Source: Phoronis australis (Eukaryota; Phoronida; Phoronidae). From it: a DNA stretch of 64,000 nt. Shown here piece after piece: positions 22,135 to 33,500 of this stretch. The notes under the pieces are model-generated. The model was not told where the DNA came from. It saw only the letters and a list, made by a program, of their open reading frames with translations, and searched no databases. The stretch is taken from NCBI GenBank assembly GCA_002633005.1, contig NMRA01000079.1, forward strand, positions 305,798 through 369,797. The letters are read 5' to 3'. A program made the position numbers and the translations under genes. The first letter of the stretch is position 1; the number at the start of each line of letters is the position of its first letter.

Positions 22135-24060
22135 CGCAAATGTGCCGTTTGTAAGCAAAAACGACGATCTCCGGATGTGTGTGTTCCAGAATCTGCTGTA
22201 CCTGCACTTTCCGTCACCCACGAACTCAATCTTTTGTTGATTTTCCTAGATTTGTATAGTTGAGTTATGTTAGGAAACAATCTATTTCTGAACTTCGGAT
22301 GTACAAGGTTTCCTAGAATTACTTCTTGTCAATGTGCCGCAATAGCTCGTAACAAAATCAACTATTTCGCTTTTAGTCTGTCGTTTAATTCTTTCTTCGA
22401 ACCCTTTCTTCAACATGAACACTTATATCCAAACTTTGACGAGACTTTGTGTCATTGTTGGCATCTACTGTAAACATTCAAAAGCACGTGACAAAAGTGC
22501 ACGAACACCCTGGCCTCTCTAGCGTCAAACGCTGTAGGCAGTTGGGTTATGGTCCAAGAGCTTTTTGTATTTGTTCATGTCGTGTCGTAAACGTGGAACC
22601 ACGTTAAAGCTTGAGGGTCTTGTTTTTATATAACTAGATACATTCGTGAAAAACTGATTTATTATATTATGTTTTTAAAAATGAAAACACAAAATATTTT
22701 AGATCAATAAATAACTTAGATACCCATATAACAAAATTTATTATTTGAAAGGATACCTAGCCCGGTTTTGACTCATTAACAAATTTTAAAAAAGACATTC
22801 CCATCTAGTTCTCGGAAACAAAATAATGTCTGTAACCCTCAACAACCTTCAAATGTTTCGAGCAAAATTTGAAAAATCCTAAAGAAGTCTACTCGTGACC
22901 TGTGCTTTAGGTGAGTTATACGACAGTTCCGTCTGTAGGGAAAGACCGCCTACCAAGAACCGTAAAATTCTATCTGTGACATATAAAGTAATGAATTTTT
23001 AGTTGAATCCTGTTTTTATCATTCAAGTGGGATGCCAGTGATACATTGGCAAGTGACAGAACGAGGATTGATTGAAATCACCAAAACAAATTAAGATCCT
23101 TTTAAAGGTTGATCGTGAGATGGGAAGCACGGACCCTGAATTGGAAAATTAAGCTAGATTCAAACGGGAGGCGCTGGCCTTGACAATCTGGCGGATTTGG
23201 GGGGCAAGGGTGCAATGGGCCCCTAAAATTTCCCGTATTCCATCTTTCAGTTCGGGGGTGCGAATGTCTAATAGGCAAAATCGTGGCTAATACTCTCCCC
23301 TTCCCCCAATTCAAAATCCTGGATCGGCTCCTTGTAATTGTTCCCCAATCAAGGTCTGAATTTCGCATTCATTACAAGATCAAGCGTGCACGTCATACAC
23401 ACATATGTAGCAGTTGCGGTAATGGCGACGTTTCAAAACACGATATTCTATTTCTTCTGCTTGTCTGCAGTCTCGTACCTTTAATAACTGCTGTGCAGAC
23501 CAAGCGAATTCATCGAGAGACAGTAACCAGTCAGAAGTTCCCGTTTTATAAGTAACTATTGGCAACTCTGATTTGACCAGATGTTTTATGACGTGTATCT
23601 ACGTACGGGCTCGGAATAGTAGAACTTATGCAAAGCCGCCTGTCAACAATCTCCGATTTATTGCCTAATATGGAAAATTGTAGCGCAGTCAGACACGCCC
23701 TATTTCGAGTGACAGGTAGCATAAGAATTTTTCAATGGATTATGTATTCAACACTTAAACTGAAGCAGGTTACTCAAAGACACAAAACAATGGCGCTTCG
23801 ACATTTTCCATCTCTCATCCAGTGCGTTTTCAAGTACAATGAGTTTCAAAAGCCCAGTTTTAAAGACATTTAGGACCCAAGATAATTATGGCCAACTTTG
23901 GAACATCATACAACAGAAATGGCTGGTGGTATCCCCATATCCAGCAGAAAATGAAAACGAAATGATTATTCATCAAACTGTAACAGCATTTTTGAGATTT
24001 TACCTTGTATTTAGCTCATGGGTAAAACCTTGCTGATAGTACAATTAGTCTTTTTCGGAT
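22135..24060. other. MFS 3' flank, partly duplicated at 29.3-29.6 kb
   Basis: No gene. Blocks around 23105-23130 and 23421-23460 (GTGACGTTTCAAAA-like) and near 23500 (AAGCGAA) recur in the same order at 29375-29600 downstream of the MFS pseudogene. Confidence 0.5.
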
Positions 24061-24080
24061 TTACTTACTTTAATAGTTTC

Positions 24081-24245
24081 CAGGGGATAGCGCGAACGCA
24101 GTCCCCCACTAACACAAATTATGCATCCGAGTAACCCACATTTGGGGTTATCGCAGGCGTCAGCCCAATCTAAGTGCAATGAAAGGGCCTCTTCCTGGAG
24201 GTTCCGCCTCACTGATCACGGAAAACCTCTATGCCAGGTAAGTAT
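24081..24245 (-). ncRNA. U1: U1 spliceosomal snRNA, copy 4
   Basis: 165 nt; ATACTTACCTG 5' end, loop II ATTGCACTTA (cluster 2 form), AATTTGTG Sm site and normal stem IV. The 3' flank differs slightly (CTGGAAACTATTAAAGTAAG) from the other copies, changing the candidate 3' box. Confidence 0.96.
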
Positions 24246-24287
24246 GCTCCGAAGTACGCCAAAAACTTATATATAAAAGCAGAATAT

Positions 24288-24485
24288 TATGTTTGAACAG
24301 GTGTTTTGCTTTATTTGAGAAGACAGTTTAATTTTGATTTTCTGTACTACTTGTACATATAACAATAAAAAACTAGTTGTGCATTAACAATATATTTCAG
24401 ATATTTGTTTTTTTGATTTAATGTTTGCAAGATTATTTTGAAAGAAATGTTGTTTGTGTTGTATATGGGTCAATTACAGCGCCAC
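24288..24485 (-). promoter_or_regulatory. U1 copy 4 promoter elements
   Basis: PSE-like 14-mer at 24288-24301 (-43 to -56, TATGTTTGAACAGG on plus). DSE-like block at 24459-24485 (about -214), containing GGGTCAATTACAGCGCCAC. TATATATAAAA near -22 to -33. Confidence 0.75.
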
Positions 24486-26051
24486 CTATTAGTAGTCAGA
24501 TACTTCTGTCGACCGAACACTTTCTTACACAGAGAAATAAAAATAAACATCTTCCGTGGAAACTTAGCTTAGCTTTTTCCGAGGAAGCATTTCACGCGTT
24601 TAGGGTCTTAAAATTTCATCGTGAAAACTATAGATTGTGACATTTCACATTAGAACTGTAGTCGCCTTTCAAGTTTTTTGCTGACCCACAAGTAGCACTG
24701 AGACCGGCGAGAAATTACTAATTATGGGTGCCAGCCAGAATTTTCCTATTTTTTATGCACTGTTTTCCAAATCGCAGTTAGGTATTGTTTATAAAATTTC
24801 CACTTTTGCATGAGGGGGCAGTCAAAAATAGGTCTTGTATGAGTTTCATGAAAAGTTGCAGAAAACGAAAACGAAACGACAATTCATAAAACTGTGACAG
24901 CGTTTTCGACATTTTGTCTTGATCATTTATATCATGCAAAATTTGCTCCTGTTATTGGTCTTGTTGTTTTGCTATGAATTTGCATTTCTTTTTTGCTAAC
25001 TTTTACCCAAAGCATGGTCGCGTGATCTACTTAATAGCAGATGGATATATCAAAATCGAATTCTACGGAGTTTCTACTTTTTGAAAAAGTAAGCTTTTGC
25101 TGCATTAAATTCTAGAGTTTTTCAAATATTTTGCTTAATAAACATACTTGTTGATAAGGTGCTACATAACCTTACAACACGTCATCACTTGAGCTGCTTC
25201 AAGTCAATGTCAAGAGCCACTCAAATAGGCCAAGGCAAGGAAAATATTATGAGTGCCCTCCCGCATCATTAGCACGTAAAAATTTTCATTGACGCACCAT
25301 GATGGCCGGGCAACCGTGCAACAGATTTGTTATAATTTCGCCTGATTTTGTTTTGAATACCACGCATTGGATTCAGAATCTATAAATACTTCTACAATGC
25401 AGAGTAGCTGATCAAAATAATAACTTGAGCTTCATGGGGTCTAGTACATTGAGGATTTACAGATCCCATTGAAATGTGGATTTATGTATTTGTTTAAAAT
25501 GAAATGCAGTTAGCCTATGAGACCAATCACTAATCGTGTAACGTACTGAGGTAGCAGACGAAATCAAACATATTTAGAAATCACCACTAAAAATCTAACC
25601 GTAAAAGGGCCCGCGCATATTCGACTAACGCGACTCATAGGCCTAAAAAATTGGCGCATAGATTGAAGCCATGTGGGTTAATTGACTCATACTCAATTTT
25701 TTTAAATTGACCCCTGCAAAGGAAACTTCCAGACAAGTTTGTGAAAGTTAATTTTTGTTTATGACGTGATTCGAAAGTGAAATACACCTTTATCTTTCTT
25801 CAAAAGTAAACTGTATATTCTGATTTTCGTTTCCTGAGTTATGTTTTCCCTTAAACCTGTGTACTGCATCAAGTTGTCTGATACACGTTCAACTTCTAAA
25901 CAATAGGGGCGAAAACAGGGGATACGCTTTTTAAGTTGTTTGTAACAAGTACTCGGATGAATAGCGAGTCTCCTCCCGGCTAACTTACTTCGGTAAATGT
26001 AACTGATCAATAAGAGCCTTCCGTTTTCTGGTTCATTACTTTAGTAGTTTT

Positions 26052-26216
26052 CAGGGGTTAGCGCGAACGCAGTCCCCCACTAACACAAATTATGCATCCG
26101 AGTAACCCACATTTGGGGTTATCGCAGGCGTCAGCCCAATCTAAGTGCAATGAAAGGGCCTCTTCCTGGAGGTTCCGCCTCACTGATCACGGAAAACCTC
26201 TATGCCAGGTAAGTAT
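26052..26216 (-). ncRNA. U1: U1 spliceosomal snRNA, copy 5
   Basis: 165 nt with all U1 landmarks and the cluster 2 loop ATTGCACTTA. Stem IV carries only the 3'-side change (CTAACCCC opposite GGGGGA), leaving an A-A mismatch where copies 1, 3, 4 and 6 have A-U and copy 2 has U-A. Confidence 0.95.
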
Positions 26217-26258
26217 GCTCCAAAGTAAGCCAAAAACTTATATATGAAAACAGAATAT

Positions 26259-26457
26259 TATGTTTGAACAGGTGTTTTGCTTTATTTGAGAAGACAGTTT
26301 ACTTTTGATTTTCTGTACTACTTGTACATATAACAATAAAAAAACTAGTTGTGCATTAACAATATATTTCAGATATTTGTTTTTTTGATTTAATGTTTGC
26401 AAGATTATTTTGAAAGAAATGTTGTTTGTGTTGTATATGGGTCAATTACAGCGCCAC
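26259..26457 (-). promoter_or_regulatory. U1 copy 5 promoter elements
   Basis: PSE-like 14-mer at 26259-26272 (-43 to -56). DSE-like block at 26431-26457 (about -215). TATATATGAAAA near -22 to -33. Almost identical to the copy 4 promoter. Confidence 0.75.
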
Positions 26458-28002
26458 CTATTAGTAGTCAGATACTTCTGTCGACCAAACACTTTCTTAC
26501 ACAGAGAAATAAAAATAAACAACTTCCGTGGAAACTTAGCTTAGATTTTTCCGAGGAAGCCTTTTACGCGTTTAGGGTCTTAAAATTTCATCGTGAAAAC
26601 TATAGATTGTGACATTTCACATTAGAACTGGAGTCGCCTTTTCAAGTTTTTTGCTGACCAACAAGTAGCTTTGAGACCGGCGAGAAATTACTAATTATGG
26701 GTGCCAGCCAGAATTTTCCTATTTTTTATGCACTGTTTTCCAAATCGCAGTTAGGTATTGTTTATAAAATTTCCACTTTTGCATGAGGGGGCAGTCAAAA
26801 ATAGGTCTTGTATGAGTTTCATGAAAAGTTGCAGAAAACAAAATGAAATGTTAATTCATAAAACTGTGACAGCGTTTTCGACATTTTGTCTTGATCATTT
26901 ATATCATGCAAAATTTGCTCCTGTTATTGGTCTTGTTGTTTTGCTGTGAATGTACATTTCTTTTTTGCTAAATTTTACCAAAAGCATGGTCGCGTGATCT
27001 ACTTAATGGCAGATGGATATATCAAAATCGAATTCTACGGAATTTCTACTTTTTAAAAAAGTAAGCTTTTGCTTATTTAAATTCTAGAGTTTTTCAAATA
27101 TTTTGCTTAATAAACATACTTGTCGATAAGTTCCTACATAACCTTACAACACGTCATCACTTGAGCTGCTTCAAGTCAATGTCAAAAGCCACTCCAATTG
27201 GCCAAGGCAAGGAAAATATTATGAGCGCCCTCACGCGTCTTTAGCGCGTAAAAAATCTCATTGACGCACCATGGTTGCCGGAACAACGTGCAATAAATCT
27301 TATAATTTCGCCTGATTTTGTTTTGAATACCACGCATTGGATTCAGAATCTATAAATACTACTACAATGCAGAGTAGCTGATCAAAACAATAACTTGAGC
27401 GTCATGGGGTCCAGCACATTGAGGAACTACAGATCCCATTGAAATGTGGATTTGTGTATTTGTTTAAAATGAAATGCAGTTAGCCTATGAGACCAATCAC
27501 AAATCGCGTAACGTACTGAGGTAGCAAACGAAATCACACATATTTAGAAATCACCACTAAAAATCTAACCGTAGAAGGGCGCATATTCGACTAACGCGAC
27601 CCATAGGCCTTAAAAATTGGCGCATAGATTGAGGCCATGCGGGTTAATTGACGCATAATCACGTTTTTTCAAATCGACCCTTGCAAAGGAAACTTCCAGA
27701 TAAGTTTGTGAAAATTAATTTTTGTTTATGACGTGATTCGAAAGTGAAATGCACCTTTATCTTTTTTGAACAGTTTTTCGTTTCCAGAGTTATGTTTTCT
27801 CTTAAACCTGTGTCCTGCATCAAGTTGTCTGATACACGTTCAATTTCTCAAAAAATAGGAACGAAAACAGGGGATACGCTTTTTAAGTTGTTTGTAACAA
27901 GTACTCGAATAAATAGCGAGTCTCCTCCCTGCTAACTTACTTCGGTAAACCTAGCTGATTAATAAGAGTCTTCATTTTCTGGGTCATTACTTTAGTAGTT
28001 TT

Positions 28003-28168
28003 CAGGGGATAGCGCGAACGCAGTCCCCCACTAACACAAATTATGCATCCGAGTAACCCACATTTGGGGTTATCGCAGGCGTCAGCCCAATCTAAGTGCA
28101 ATGAAAGGGCCTCTTCCTGGAGGTTCCGCCTCACTGATCACGGAAAACCCTCTATGCCAGGTAAGTAT
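28003..28168 (-). ncRNA. U1: U1 spliceosomal snRNA, copy 6
   Basis: 166 nt with all U1 landmarks and loop ATTGCACTTA. One extra G in the 5' part (GAGGGTTTTCCG) distinguishes it from copies 4 and 5. Candidate 3' box AAAACTACTAAAGTAATGA. Confidence 0.96.
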
Positions 28169-28210
28169 GAGTTACAGGACGTCAAAATTTTATATATAAC
28201 ATAAAAAATT

Positions 28211-28407
28211 TCTGTTTGAACAGGTATTTGTATTTATTTGACAAGACAGTTCATTTTTACCTTTTCTTTGTACTACTTGTACATATAACCATGAAAGAAG
28301 CTGATTATGCATAAACAATATTCCAAATTTTCCTTTTTTTACTGGTTTCAAGATTATTTTGCAAGAAATGTTGTTTTATGTTGCATATAGGTCAATTACA
28401 GCGCCAC
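28211..28407 (-). promoter_or_regulatory. U1 copy 6 promoter elements
   Basis: PSE-like CCTGTTCAAACAGA (minus) at 28211-28224 (-43 to -56). DSE-like block at 28381-28407 (-213 on). TATATATAA near -23 to -32. The flank loses similarity to the other units beyond about 28560, marking the array edge. Confidence 0.75.
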
Positions 28408-29071
28408 CTATTAGTATTCCCAGACAAATGCTCAGTCTTAAAATGGTACCGGTATCCGAAAAGCATCTGATTCCGCCATTTCTCAATGGAATTAGGTCGC
28501 TTTTTCAAGTTTTCACTTCCACTAGGTAGGTTTTTTGCTGACCCACGAGAAACGCTTTATCATAAAAGACCACTTGCCAAGGCCCGACGTAGGCCTAACG
28601 GTTCTTTGGAACAGGGGTAGGCCTACCAGCCAGAAAGTTTTGCCCGGGTCGTGCACCCGGGATTTTACTTATCTAACAACTGATTTCGTGACAAATAGGC
28701 ATGAACTGTTTTGCTTACTATTTACTGTTTACTCTATATAATCTGTTAAATGACAAGTGGTCACTATGGAGTACACGGCCAACCAAGTGCTCTGGTTTAA
28801 ATTTACTACATGTAGGTAAATTGGGCTATTTAAAAATCAACGTTAGTCATGCGACGTGTTTTTAAACAGAAGTAGAAATTTTCGATTATCAACCGTATTT
28901 AAAATTGGTCAATCGACAACCCATATCTGACGAACGATCGCTCCCTGGTTTGATGCGGTGATCAACGTAGTGGGAATGTACTGATGCGTTACGTTTTTAA
29001 CAGACGTGTTTTCTGACTGCATCAACATAGTTTTCTGACACTCATTCTTATAGCCATGCTCCGGATCCAAA

Positions 29072-29330
29072 ATAGAGTAATGTTGCTCAACACCTGTGAA
29101 AGGCTTGCGTCATAACGCGCCAGTTGGCATCACGATTTACTACAGGAAATTATTTTCACGAATTAATATATGCTTTACAAACGTTTGTTTCCGGCAACAG
29201 TTTTTACTGTCTCGTGCATGGTCTAGTCAGGTTTGTGTTTGCTAACAACTATTATGAATGGTTTGGTTGCTACTACAATTGAAAGAAACGGATTACCATA
29301 GAAATGGTCGTGGTAAGAGTCTCAGGTCGG
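29072..29330 (+). pseudogene. Decayed duplicate of the MFS transporter 3' end
   Basis: Aligns with 21893-22115 of the MFS terminal exon. Shared stretches include AGTAATGTTGCTCAAC(A/G)CCTGTG, TAACGCGC, GTTTGTTT, TTTACTGT and CAACTATT.TAATGG-like sequence, down to the final AGAAATGG(T)CG coding block. Indels and stops break the frame (for example TAG in CATGGTCTAGTCAGG). The similarity continues into the downstream flank (29375-29600 against 23105-23500). This is a partial segmental duplicate placed on the far side of U1 cluster 2. Confidence 0.75.
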
Positions 29331-29835
29331 TGATTAGCCACCACTGATTCCTGGAAACATTCCATTGTATCCTGATAACTCATGGTTGACCGTGAAATGG
29401 AAAGAACGGTGATTTAGGCACCTTCAAATGGGAAGCACATAGACCTTAGTAAATGCTCCCCATCCTAATAAGTCCGAGATTTGCATTACGTGACCAATCC
29501 TGCTGTTGCGAGAATGAGTGACGTTTCAAAATACAGTGTTTAGTTTTTACGCGTAGGCTATCTTCACTTTCGAACAAGCGAACTGATCAGACAGGCACTT
29601 ATTGAGGCAGGTGCCCGTTCGTAGATGCAATACACGCGAAGCCGCAAGATCACGCAGTTCTTCGCTAGACATTGCCATGTATTACAAGCAAAGCCCCGAA
29701 GCCGGGTATGCAGGCAGTAATGGAGATGCTCAGCTCATTTACAATTTTTCTGATAAAATAAAATTCACTAAGCAGTGTGTATGGAAACTATTAACTGTTA
29801 AGTGTTAACAATATGTTGGATGTAATTACAACGCG

Positions 29836-30079
29836 AGGAGGCCGTGTGGCCTAGTTTGATGGGTGCCCGATTTCTTTACTCGAGGTCGTGGGTTCGAGTC
29901 ACACTGGGCCACACTGCTAGACCATTGAGTCAGGTTTCTAGCTCCTCAGATCGGTTTTAATTATATATTAATAAAGCATTAAAATGGTTCCAGGCGATCA
30001 GTGGTAATGGGCCCACATGCGCAGCCTGCGCACGTCTGGTACAACGTGTATCAGACCGCCTACAATTATTTTTTTAAAA
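29836..30079 (+). mobile_element. tRNA-derived SINE, copy 1
   Basis: The head resembles a tRNA with box A (TGGCCTAGTTTGATGG) and box B (GGGTTCGAGTC). A shared body follows (GGTTTCTAGCTCCTCAG, then CCTGCGCACGTCTG) and a perfect small hairpin near the end. It ends in an A/T-rich tail. About 75-80% alike to the copy at 60356. No clear target duplication. Confidence 0.8.
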
Positions 30080-30533
30080 CTGCAATTATCTTCCTTTCAT
30101 ATTTTGATCTATATATGCAAATTACAGGTCATCTGGCCAAAATGGCACCCTTGAAGATAAGAAAACGTGGTTATTAACAAGTGATCAAGTAAATTGCGCT
30201 GATAATAGGATTGCATTTATCTTAACTGCAATTGTAAATGATCACCGAGTATAGAAAAAGACAACGCATATTGACAGGTAAGTCTGAAGTTAGTCGGGAT
30301 TTCTGTTTTACAATCTATTTTCAATCAAAAGTTATCGCTAGCTCCCGACTATAACTTACGATTAGGAAGTTACCCAGGCCATGAGGGGTTCCAACCCCAC
30401 GCCAGAGGGCGCGCATTCGTGGAACATCTAGCAAAGCCTGTGATCGCAGTACTTTACTCGCGAGAATTTATCCACGGAACTCCTGCTCGGTTTTTTCAGT
30501 TTTGACAAGCAACTATTAACAATTTTGATTTGA
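30080..30533. other. DEG/ENaC 3' flank
   Basis: Between the SINE and the stop codon of the channel gene. Probably 3' UTR or intergenic; no motif resolved. Confidence 0.35.
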
Positions 30534-33500
30534 TCAACGGTTGAATGGGATGTCATGTCTGTGGCTCTTTTTCTGCGTTGCCATTATGTCGAGACCCCTG
30601 GAAACGGGTGTCGGCGTGTGGTAGTTCAGTGGCAGACGTCTCCTGTTTGGGTTTATTAATTGACTTTCATCACCTCTCCGGTCGCTGATCAGCAGTTCCC
30701 GAGACCTGTTACTTCCGGGGACTACCGGTAGTTGTCGCTTGTGATGGAGCTGATGGTGTTGGCGTTGCTGATATGGTGAATGAGCCTCTCTGTGGGGATG
30801 GTGGTGTCTACTGTGATCGGTTGCTTGGGACATGAGTTCGTTGAGCAGCGGTGCTTCCTGAATGTTGCGAGCCTTTCCTGAAACAAGCACGCGGCCGTAC
30901 AATTGTTCTTTCCCGTCGTCGTGCTCCCATGCATGTCTATGAAGATCTCGTCCGGCTGTGAAGGGTCGGCTGGGCTCTTCATGGCGAATAGGAGCAACCT
31001 GTAAATAGATTAGTCAGCGTGATACAGGTCGTCAACTGTAACCAGTCTTATTTGAAATCCAGTCGTGCAATTTTTTCAAGTTAATGTTTTTAACTATTGT
31101 GACATGTGGAACGTATTGCGCGAAGGTCGCTTCGTGCTTGTTTAACCTTGTTAAATATCACCGCATCTTCGCTTGGTCTAAAAAATGTAGAGCAAATATT
31201 GTCATAACGAGCTCGTAAAATGACCTGCGTTGTAGGCCTACCAGCTCAATAATTACAAACAGCCGGTCTCACCCAAAACCGTCCAACTTTACCTTGGCAC
31301 TTATTGGCCTTTTGTCTTCTCCCTCTTGTTTGCTTAAGTGACTGTCCTGCTGAGATGTATTCGGAAGGTACATCCTCCGCGACATGCCGAGCTGGTCGAA
31401 ACCCAACGAGCTACCGCCAAAAAAGAAATTGTTCTCTTCCGGCTTGCCAGCAACGAAGGAAGCTGACGTGTCGGCCTCCAAGTCGTTGAAGTTACCCAAC
31501 ATCTGAATTCTGCTCTTGAAGTCTTTCCTACAAGTGGAATTGCATGGTGGTATAAAGGAAAACGTGAACAATGGAACTGGTTAGGCCAGTTACAAGAGAG
31601 TTGGAAATGTTCGTTTTCGTGGTCAAGCGTATGGTTATGTATAATTTTAAACTTTTTATGTAAACCAAATCAGGTGCCACTTTCACAAAAAAATTGAAAC
31701 TTTGCCACCTTTTCAGTTATTAAAGACAAAAGTGGCGGCGCGGGGTTTTCCGAACAGAGGTCTCGTTTCAACTTCCTGTTTGAATCTCAGATAAGGTCTG
31801 CGTTTCGCAGACTCCAACACATTAGCATGCACTTGCTGTGAAAAATCCTTCACTTATGGAACGAATACGATCCCATAAGTTACTTAATGTAATTTAACAT
31901 TCCGAGTTCCCTGACTAATCATTTAAGTGGCCGCCTTTTCTTGGATAGTGAGCTTTCGGACATACTCGCTAAACAATCGCCTTGCACTCACGTGACGCTA
32001 CCCGCCTCCCATTCAGTAACTCGACTAGAACCTCGCTAAAAAGCAAGACTTCGCGAGATTACGTGAGATATTGCCGTGTATTTCAAATAACATCACGTGA
32101 CTTTGGCTAGATTTTAGCTAGGTCCTAGCGTGGGTCGTAGCGTCACTGAACACACGCCAGGTCTTGCTTTTCTCGCGAGAAACTTGGTCTACGCATTGTT
32201 GCGTTGGTTATTGCTAAAGGTGTCAAAAATTGTAGTTCTTGCTATGCTACATGTACCAGACTTATGAATCACATCAACCTTCTTAATTTCTACTAAGCAC
32301 GGGCGTCTTAGTAGATATGGAGGGTTCCCCAAAATGAAAATAATTCGTAAACCTTGACAGTGAAAAAATGGCGACGACATGTTACAACACCTCCATTAGA
32401 AACGTTTTTGATTTCCGAGCCACTGCCGGTGCAAGTAACTGTGTTTCGTTGGCCTAATAATATTACCTGCGCCTTCGGCAAGAACAGCAAACAATGTTGA
32501 AGATCTCAAACATCATGGCGCCAAATTCAATTACGGAGATGCACGAGATTCCAACGAAGAATGCGGAGGCACCACCAATATAGATCAATAGCCAAATCCA
32601 CTGAAACATAATTTACTTAAGTCAATATACAGCGAAGTCTAGGGGGGAAAGTAGTTTTTTATGAGGCGGTAAAAGTGTTGCTCTTTGTGTCGTGAAAAGC
32701 ACTGCATGGAGACATACGTTTTTGGAGGCACTAACGAAGGCATGCATACAAAGTAAGCTTGAGAGGATTAGTTCCAACAATTTATAAATGAACAAACTTC
32801 AGTTTACCAAAGAAATTTTATGAATGCAAATCACAGGAAATGAAAAGCATGACAACGGGTTAATTACCGAAAACTGCTGTTCCCTTCTTTGTTCAACGGG
32901 TGCACTGTCTAAGTTGATTTCCACGTACGCCAAGTTCTGTCTGTAAATAGGTGACGTAGCCAACTCAATTCAAGACACTAACCCAAAACTGTGATTCACA
33001 CATCTCTAGAAAGTTTCTATTGCTAATGAGATTACTGTCGTGTAGCAGCCTATTTGTATTATATTTGGAAATTTGCAACAGGTCCTATAACGCAAGACCA
33101 ATTCCAGAGTCTGTTAACGCAGGTGCAGATCTAGGGTCGTGGTGCGCTGGCGGCGGCCAGAACGAGGCTAGTTTAAACATACGCCACTACTTCATCACGA
33201 ACGACCGATCAAAGGGTTTAATTTCATCACAACTATGGAGTCCTTCAAACAGGTCGGGTTGTGAACGGAATATTCAATTCTCAGATTTCCATTTCAAGAA
33301 ACATGACAAACTGATTTGGGTCACCATTGCCACATATAAATAACAACATTTAAGTAACAGCCTTCTCGGACCACAAACTCTCGAGGTTAAACATATTACT
33401 TTAGACAAACGTTTAGAACCGGGACCGTTGCAAAAGTATCACAACCCTAACGAAAACTTGGAAAGCGGCACACTACACAAATCTGCAAAGCAGGCCCACG

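Larger units (their letters stand above)
24060..28560 (-). repeat. U1 snRNA tandem cluster 2 (three genes)
   Basis: Three U1 units have starts 1971 and 1951 bp apart. The spacers of units 4 and 5 are nearly identical over almost their whole length, pointing to recent duplication or gene conversion. They resemble the cluster 1 spacer 4765-6597 more distantly. No protein gene lies in the spacers. Confidence 0.88.

Noticed and set aside
29836-29915. Possible true tRNA gene in the SINE head
   Set aside because: The acceptor stem does not close and the same head plus body recurs at 60356, so it is a SINE.
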